Assembly (NCBI GenBank): GCA_900767825.1
Contig: CAAGAN010000038.1
Span: 62,001-126,000 of the forward strand
Direction: 5' to 3'
Source: Bacilli bacterium
GTDB lineage: Bacteria > Bacillota_I > Bacilli_A > RFN20 > CAG-826
DNA: 64,000 nucleotides
Shown: one piece after another, positions 59,443-64,000 of the stretch
How the letters are laid out: every line of letters starts with the position of its first letter
How positions within the stretch are numbered: the first letter of the stretch is position 1
The notes under the pieces: generated by a model
Told to the model about the DNA's origin: nothing
Database searches by the model: none
Seen by the model: the letters and a program-made list of their open reading frames with translations, nothing else
Position numbers and translations under genes: made by a program

Positions 59443-60867
59443 CTAGATAGACATGAGATCTTCTAACGTAATAGTTCTGGCCACCATTCCTGAATGTAAG
59501 TTTTTTGAAATCCCGAAAGGAGTAATCATCGTATAAATGATAGGCTTTTTATTGTTAGTAATCTTTATAAAATCAGAAACTCTCTTCCTATAGTTTTCTT
59601 CTTCTTTGCTAGTAATTGAATATGGGGTTAATGAATATTTCATTTCGCACATATTAATAACCCCATCATTTCTATCAATCAATAAGTCAATTTGATGGCC
59701 ATCAACTCCATTTTCTAAGTCTCTAGAACAAACCCAGGAGCATTCTCTGCTTACTACTCCAGAAATCCCCAAGGCGTGCTTGATTTGTTTTATATGTTCC
59801 AAACAGATAAGTTCAAAAGATAAACCCATAAAGGTGTTATAACTACCACTTTGAAGATTATTTTGATAGAAATGTTCATCCTCTTTTTTAGGGTTCATCA
59901 TATTCAAAGAGAAAATAGTAAAATTATCTATAAGTTGAAATACAGACTCTTTCTTCTTTTTGGCATATGGAAAATATTGTCTTACAAAGCCACATTCTTC
60001 TAATTCTGCTAATTTCTTAGATAAGCTGCCGCTGTCTTTTAATTTGGAAGCTTCGATTAATTCGGTTCTAGTCAGTCCCTTCTTCTTTTTGGCGATAGAA
60101 GTGATTATGCGAACATATTCTTCCGGTTTAGTAAACATTGAAGAATATAAATATTTAAATTCATCGCGTAGTTCACCGCTTCTAGAGAAACACAAAGCAT
60201 CGATATTTTGGGTGACGCTGAATCCTTTCTTTAACAGGCTCCAATAATAAGGCACTCCGCCAAAAACCATATAAAGTTCAAGTATTTGCAAGTCAGAATA
60301 ATTCAATTCGTTCTTATAACAGTATTCTTTACATTCCTTAAGAGAAAAAGGCAATAAATGAATTGAATGACTAAGTCTATGATACAAACCACCTTTATTA
60401 TGAATGATATGATCAAGCAGCCATGACGTTGCAGAAGAAGAAACAATTAAAAGAACATCTTTTCTTCCACTAGCCCAACCATTCCAAAAGGATTCTAAAG
60501 CTGTGAGGAAATCAGTGCTTCTTTTTCCTGCCATCCAGCTTAGTTCATCTAAAAATATTACTTTCCTTTTTTCGTTAGAAGACATGATTTTTCTCTTCAG
60601 GTAAGAAAACGCAACCATCCAATCTTTTACATCTTCTTCAATGACGGTGCCTTGTTCTTTTAACGAGAGGCAGAAATCTTGAATTTGCTTCTTAGAATTT
60701 GCATTAGCAAGTCCAGAGTGTGAAAAGAAGAAATTATAATCAAAAGCCTCACGAATCAAATAAGTCTTTCCTATTCTCCTTCTTCCATAAACGGCAATGA
60801 ATTAGGATTCATTGCTTAAATATGCTTCTTGTAGCAATTCTTTTTCTTCTTTTCTTCCTACTAACAT
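59443..60867 (-). pseudogene. AAA ATPase gene broken by an early in-frame stop
   Basis: From an ATG at 60865-60867 with AGGAG upstream, the frame reads MLVGRKEEKELLQEAYLSNES, then TAA (60802-60804), then FIAVYGRRRIGKTYLIREAF, the Walker A motif of Arch_ATPase/DUF234-type proteins, all in one frame. The remaining 438 codons are intact: KRKVIFLDELSWM (Walker B), a winged helix (KGLTRTELIEASKLKDSGSLSKK) and a PD-(D/E)xK-like end (GVDGHQIDLLID then INMCEMKYS). Relatives have a glutamate where the stop is, so a single G-to-T change explains it. Any restart downstream would lack Walker A unless it used an unusual codon. Recent loss is likely. Confidence 0.85.
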
Positions 60868-60884
60868 GCTTATTCTCCTTTTCA

Positions 60885-60940
60885 CTATTTTACGGAATGT
60901 GGTTTAAAAAAGAACATTCCGTAAAATAGCGAATGTTCTT
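60885..60940 (-). promoter_or_regulatory. Two mutually exclusive hairpins before the broken ATPase gene
   Basis: CTATTTTACGGAATGT (60885-60900) is perfectly complementary to ACATTCCGTAAAATAG (60914-60929). AAGAACATTC (60910-60919) is perfectly complementary to GAATGTTCTT (60931-60940) and uses part of the same bases. On the reverse strand the second stem is followed by TTTTT, a terminator; the first stem would displace it and ends 18 bases before the ATG. This is the layout of an attenuator. Confidence 0.7.
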
Positions 60941-60949
60941 CAAGCCTAA

Positions 60950-60984
60950 AAAATATAAAAAAGAGGCAATATTTCCATTACCTC
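60950..60984 (-). terminator. tmRNA terminator
   Basis: On the reverse strand, GAGGTAA (60978-60984) pairs with TTGCCTC (60963-60969), with one G-U pair, followed by six T. It begins 13 bases after the CCA end of the tmRNA. Confidence 0.8.
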
Positions 60985-60996
60985 AAATCAGTAATT

Positions 60997-61393
60997 TGGT
61001 GGAGTCGCGGAGAATCGAACTCCGGTCCGAAGAATGACCCTTAGCAGCGTCTACAGTTTAGACGGCATCGAATATCACTAGCGGCTAAGATGCCGTAAGT
61101 TTCGCTAGATAGGCTATAGATTTTCGTCCTCTTTCCCTAGCCAATGAAAGAAGCTTATCGCCTTGGTATGACACTACACCTGTGCGTGAGACGAGTAAAC
61201 CACAGGGAGCGTGCTTGTCCTCAGATCGAGGAACCTATGTCGGTGCTAAATTAAGCGCAAGCGCAGGAAGCGCGGTTTAAAGCGCGGTTCCCAAAAATAT
61301 AACTATTGTCAGTTATTGTTTTTTTAACGTTATGGATCGTCACTCCACTGCAACTGCTAATTTTCTACTCTCCGTCAAAACCATGACGGCCCC
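60997..61393 (-). ncRNA. ssrA: tmRNA (ssrA)
   Basis: The 3' end (reverse strand) is a tRNA-like TTCGATTCTCCGC arm followed by GACTCCACCA. The 5' end GGGGCCGTCATGGTTTTGACGG is the conserved tmRNA start and can pair with the acceptor 3' strand. The message part follows AATAACT, as in Bacillus, giving a resume codon GAC at 61308-61310. The tag is DNSYIFGNRALNRASCACA, with TAA at 61251-61253. The length of 397 nt is normal. tmRNA rescues stalled ribosomes and marks the product for proteolysis. The CACA ending differs from the usual ALAA; the frame is inferred from the resume-site match. Confidence 0.92.
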
Positions 61394-61458
61394 AGAACAA
61401 TTGCCTAAGAAATTAGACTAGAAGAATATAAAGCATAGGGAGTCGAAAATAAAGTAAA

Positions 61459-61971
61459 TTATAATTCATGATCCTTTTGCTTCTTCTTAAATATAATGGG
61501 AAAAAGGCAAATAAGCAAATTAACTAAAGCAATAAAACAAAATCCTAAAGAAAAGAAATATCCTACCCCTGGTCTAATCCCATTTATTAATAAAGAAGAT
61601 GATAAAGTGGCAAGCGGCAAGGAAAAACAATTAAGAATAAATGTGATTATTCCGAGAATAGTCGCGATTATCAAATTCGTTTTATCTTTTTTCCCAAATA
61701 AGGATGCAACAATAGAAAGCAAACATAATTGAAGCATCAATAATAGTGGGATATTTAATTTATATGAGAATGAATATAGGTGGGAATTTAAATAAAAAAT
61801 ATCTTCCCCTCCTATTAATATTTTATAGGAAGTAAGTCCTACAGTTACCCCATATTCATCTTGATAAGAGCAAAACGGGATAAAGAAAGAAAGGCCTGAT
61901 AAGAGGAAAAAGACGGCTGATGTATATACAAGCGATCCCTTTCTATTTTCTTTCTTAATCGATTTTGGCAT
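61459..61971 (-). CDS. Four-helix membrane protein (about 170 aa)
   Basis: No family recognised. Hydrophobic helices lie near residues 12-32, 60-82, 90-110 and 140-163, with a basic C-terminus (KKKQKDHEL). I used the ATG at 61969-61971 (MPKSIKKENRKG); a TTG seven codons upstream, adjacent to the preceding stop, is the alternative. It follows the Fic-like gene directly, so the two are co-transcribed. Confidence 0.6.
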   Translation of the reverse strand: MPKSIKKENRKGSLVYTSAVFFLLSGLSFFIPFCSYQDEYGVTVGLTSYKILIGGEDIFYLNSHLYSFSYKLNIPLLLMLQLCLLSIVASLFGKKDKTNLIIATILGIITFILNCFSLPLATLSSSLLINGIRPGVGYFFSLGFCFIALVNLLICLFPIIFKKKQKDHEL

Positions 61972-61992
61972 GAGGAAATTATAATTGAACAA

Positions 61993-63033
61993 TTAGAAAA
62001 TGAAAATCGAAGAGGACGAAGAAGATAAAACATAGGTCGAATATCTTCCAAAATTAATAAGCCTTATTCTATTTTGGCTACATAGTTCTCCTAAAGATTT
62101 TTCTATCGTTGTCTTTGAATAAATAAATAACGTTTCTTCGATATCTTCTTTTGAAAGAGGTGATTTGCTTTCCTTAATAAGAGTATAGATCTTATCTTGG
62201 CTCTTATTCTTTTCTAGAATTAAAGAATAAGAATATAATAAAGAGGAATAGATATCACCCATGGTCGAAAGAATGAACAAGACAAATTCGGATACATTTA
62301 ATTTGTTTTGTTTATAGGAATTTTTAAGTTGCCTATATATGCGATTAAATTCTTTTTTATCTTTATAAATAAATCTAGAAAAGCTTCTATAATTCATAAA
62401 GTCATAGCCAAATTTATAAAGAAGATAATCTAATAAAAGAAGACTCATGGATACGTTATAAAACTCAAAAGGAGAAATGGCTAAAAAGCATCCAATAAAG
62501 ACAATTGAAGTTAATAACATATTGTTTTCTTTATGCCTGCTAGAAAGCTTTAATTGTTTTAACAAAAAGGCAAGCAGAGAAGAAGTCTCGTTTGAATAAG
62601 GGGCTAATAAAGATTCCATTGCTTTAGAAAACCTAGAAGAAACTCCTACAACAGATTTGTTAGACTCTCCAACACCTTCTTTTAATTTTAGATAAGTGGA
62701 TTTAATGATTTTTTCACTTAAATCAGATCCATCTAGAACATCAATATCGTTAAGTAATTCAAGTAGATTTACAAATAGCTTTTCGTTATCAGTTTTGCAC
62801 TTGCTATTTTTAGTAATTTCTTTCTTACTATTTTGCCTAATTTTTCTTTTGTCTAAGCAAAGCAAAAAGTATGCTTCATCAAGTTTTGATTTAGCTGTCA
62901 ACAAGTCAATGTTTTTAAGCGAATCTAACTTCTTCAAATCAAATCTTTTATTCTCGATAACTTGGAATTTTGAAAACAAATCTTTAGAGAAAGTTAGAAA
63001 CAATTGTTTATCCAAATCCAATAATTCTTCCAT
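61993..63033 (-). CDS. Degenerate Fic-fold-like protein with winged helix (346 aa)
   Basis: Residues about 150-240 have the look of a Fic core: a helix-rich LLAFLLKQLKL before IVFIGCFLAISPFEFYNVSMSLLLLDYLLYKFGYDF. This parallels the Fic pattern xxHPFxxGNGRxxRLLxxxLL followed by a hydrophobic helix. The catalytic histidine is Ser in this alignment and the GNGR loop is absent. The C-terminal 60 residues resemble a winged helix (SPLSKEDIEETLFIYSKTTIEKSLGELC) as in many Fic proteins. If correct, it is an inactive or repurposed Fic protein. The assignment is by eye and modest in certainty. Confidence 0.45.
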   Translation of the reverse strand: MEELLDLDKQLFLTFSKDLFSKFQVIENKRFDLKKLDSLKNIDLLTAKSKLDEAYFLLCLDKRKIRQNSKKEITKNSKCKTDNEKLFVNLLELLNDIDVLDGSDLSEKIIKSTYLKLKEGVGESNKSVVGVSSRFSKAMESLLAPYSNETSSLLAFLLKQLKLSSRHKENNMLLTSIVFIGCFLAISPFEFYNVSMSLLLLDYLLYKFGYDFMNYRSFSRFIYKDKKEFNRIYRQLKNSYKQNKLNVSEFVLFILSTMGDIYSSLLYSYSLILEKNKSQDKIYTLIKESKSPLSKEDIEETLFIYSKTTIEKSLGELCSQNRIRLINFGRYSTYVLSSSSSSIFIF

Positions 63034-63246
63034 TAATGTAATTATACAAACTATATTTATAACTGCATATATTTTTATAAAAAGTATGCAGTTAAAAGAT
63101 AAAATAAATTACTTAGCAAAATCAAAGACACGAGAAAAATAAGATGAAAAAGTCATAAAATTTATTTCTTAGACTCATATCTTCTCTTTTAAAATCGTCT
63201 CTACTCGTGTATTGTTATCTTTGCTTTGCAAAGGTTAAATTGAAAA

Positions 63247-64000
63247 ATGTCTAAAAATAAAAAGAAGAACAAACAAAAAATGTCAGCAGAAACAAAGGCC
63301 AAAATCACCTTAGGTTTCAAGACATTAATATCTAACGATGCCTGTATAAAAACAGGCCGTGAATGGCATTGGTATTTGCCAATAATATTCGGAATCCTAT
63401 CCGTCATAATCGCATTGATTCCTTCCTTCACAACAAACATGAAAACAAAGTATGGAACAAGTATGTTAGGATCAGCTAGTTACGGCTATGAAAACGGCTT
63501 AGTCCACTTCCAAAATTTCATGGAAGAAAAAGGAGTCGACTTTGTAGTTAAAGATTCAACATTGGTCGATACCGATAACAAATGGACTTCTACTTTCTCT
63601 AGCGAAGACCAAAAATGGTACACAGTCAAAAATGCCGATTCTAATAAAACCATATTTGAAGTCTTCTATAACGATGGAGCTCTTTCCGATTATGATTTCT
63701 ATGCACGTGTCGTAAACAACAAAAACCCTTATACCGACATTGCTAGAGGCGGCGAAAAAGATAAGTATTCCAACAACGCTCTTGTATTAGGAAAGAAAAC
63801 AATCTACGTATTCAAGGTTAAAGCAGACGCTTCTAGTTCTTCTGTAATAAATGGAATCTATGATAGAAGTGAAGGGTTGCATTTAAAGAATCTAGCCCCA
63901 ACTGATATTAATAAAAACACCATCGAGTATGCTGAAAAGCTAAAACTCAATTATGCATCATTCCTAAACGATTGTGCCGAAACTCAAAAGAACACCCAAT
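63247..64000 (+). CDS. Membrane-anchored protein, 3' end outside window
   Basis: A plus-strand frame begins at the ATG at 63247-63249 (AGG 14 bases upstream) and is open to the right edge (251 codons). The product has a lysine-rich start (MSKNKKKNKQKMSAETKAKI) and one membrane helix near residues 43-62 (WYLPIIFGILSVIIALIPSF). It continues as an extracellular-looking region with GTSMLGSASYGYENGLVHF and SSEDQKWYTVKNADSNKTIF. No family recognised. It is divergent from the Fic-like gene; the 213-base gap between them shows no clear promoter. Confidence 0.7.
   Translation, partial: MSKNKKKNKQKMSAETKAKITLGFKTLISNDACIKTGREWHWYLPIIFGILSVIIALIPSFTTNMKTKYGTSMLGSASYGYENGLVHFQNFMEEKGVDFVVKDSTLVDTDNKWTSTFSSEDQKWYTVKNADSNKTIFEVFYNDGALSDYDFYARVVNNKNPYTDIARGGEKDKYSNNALVLGKKTIYVFKVKADASSSSVINGIYDRSEGLHLKNLAPTDINKNTIEYAEKLKLNYASFLNDCAETQKNTQ

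Noticed and set aside
60802..60804. Stop-codon recoding (selenocysteine, pyrrolysine or TGA-Trp) to explain the interrupted ATPase.
   Set aside because: The codon is TAA, and other genes in the window use TGA and TAA as real stops; a nonsense mutation is simpler.
63201..63440. Reverse-strand frame of 79 codons.
   Set aside because: It lies opposite the start of the plus-strand gene at 63247, which has a lysine-rich N-terminus, membrane helix and an open frame to the window edge.

Overview
The window is AT-rich, densely packed bacterial DNA. Genes sit in short operons with 1-8 base overlaps (ATGA and TAATG junctions). Stops are TAA, TAG and TGA and tryptophan is TGG, so the code is the normal bacterial one, not the mycoplasma code. 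The order pcrA-ligA-gatC-gatA-gatB, a DUF402 phosphatase, a YtrA-type GntR/ABC cassette, an ECF thiamine S component behind a TPP riboswitch, and a flavodiiron-rubredoxin fusion point to an anaerobic, low-GC member of the Bacilli/Mollicutes side of the Firmicutes, probably gut-associated. That placement is inference from gene content.

Layout. 1-5500: a defence-like edge with a very large DUF4011-type helicase running off the left end and an AbiEi/AbiEii (type IV toxin-antitoxin) pair. 5779-8228: a histidine phosphatase and two unknown membrane proteins. 8230-11484: capE-capF-capG type enzymes for UDP-N-acetyl-L-fucosamine. 11545-21901: lipase-like hydrolase, galE, gatB/A/C, ligA, pcrA. 22153-25045: small membrane proteins, including an unannotated 54-residue one. 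25047-28994: asnS, then tsaD, a tsaB-rimI fusion and tsaE for tRNA t6A synthesis. 29077-31265: a DUF4143-type ATPase behind three evenly spaced repeats, and a DUF402 protein. 31569-33873: a foreign-looking module of a glycine-zipper membrane protein, a decayed small gene and a 455-residue unknown, with its own promoter/operator. 34049-37120: membrane protein, riboswitch-controlled thiT, ung. 37165-46477: a surface-polysaccharide locus (glycosyltransferases, Wzx-type flippase, ATP-grasp transferase, Wzy-like polymerase, lipoprotein, GT-D enzyme). 46510-49469: ABC ATPase and the flavodiiron fusion. 49495-51728: a complete IS1634-like insertion sequence, richer in GC than its host. 51752-59016: membrane protein, MATE exporter, GntR/ABC cassette, MFS protein, MORN-SGNH esterase. 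59443-61393: a nonsense-mutated ATPase gene behind mutually exclusive hairpins, and tmRNA. 61459-64000: membrane protein, a degenerate Fic-like protein and a truncated membrane protein.

How it fits together. The FucNAc enzymes and galE supply sugar nucleotides, and the 37-46 kb cluster can assemble and export the polymer. The IS insertion carries a 63-base target duplication that copied both a terminator and the fprA promoter, so neither neighbour appears disrupted. The best candidates for something undescribed are the 31.5-33.9 kb membrane module and the repeat or hairpin control regions in front of the two AAA ATPase genes.
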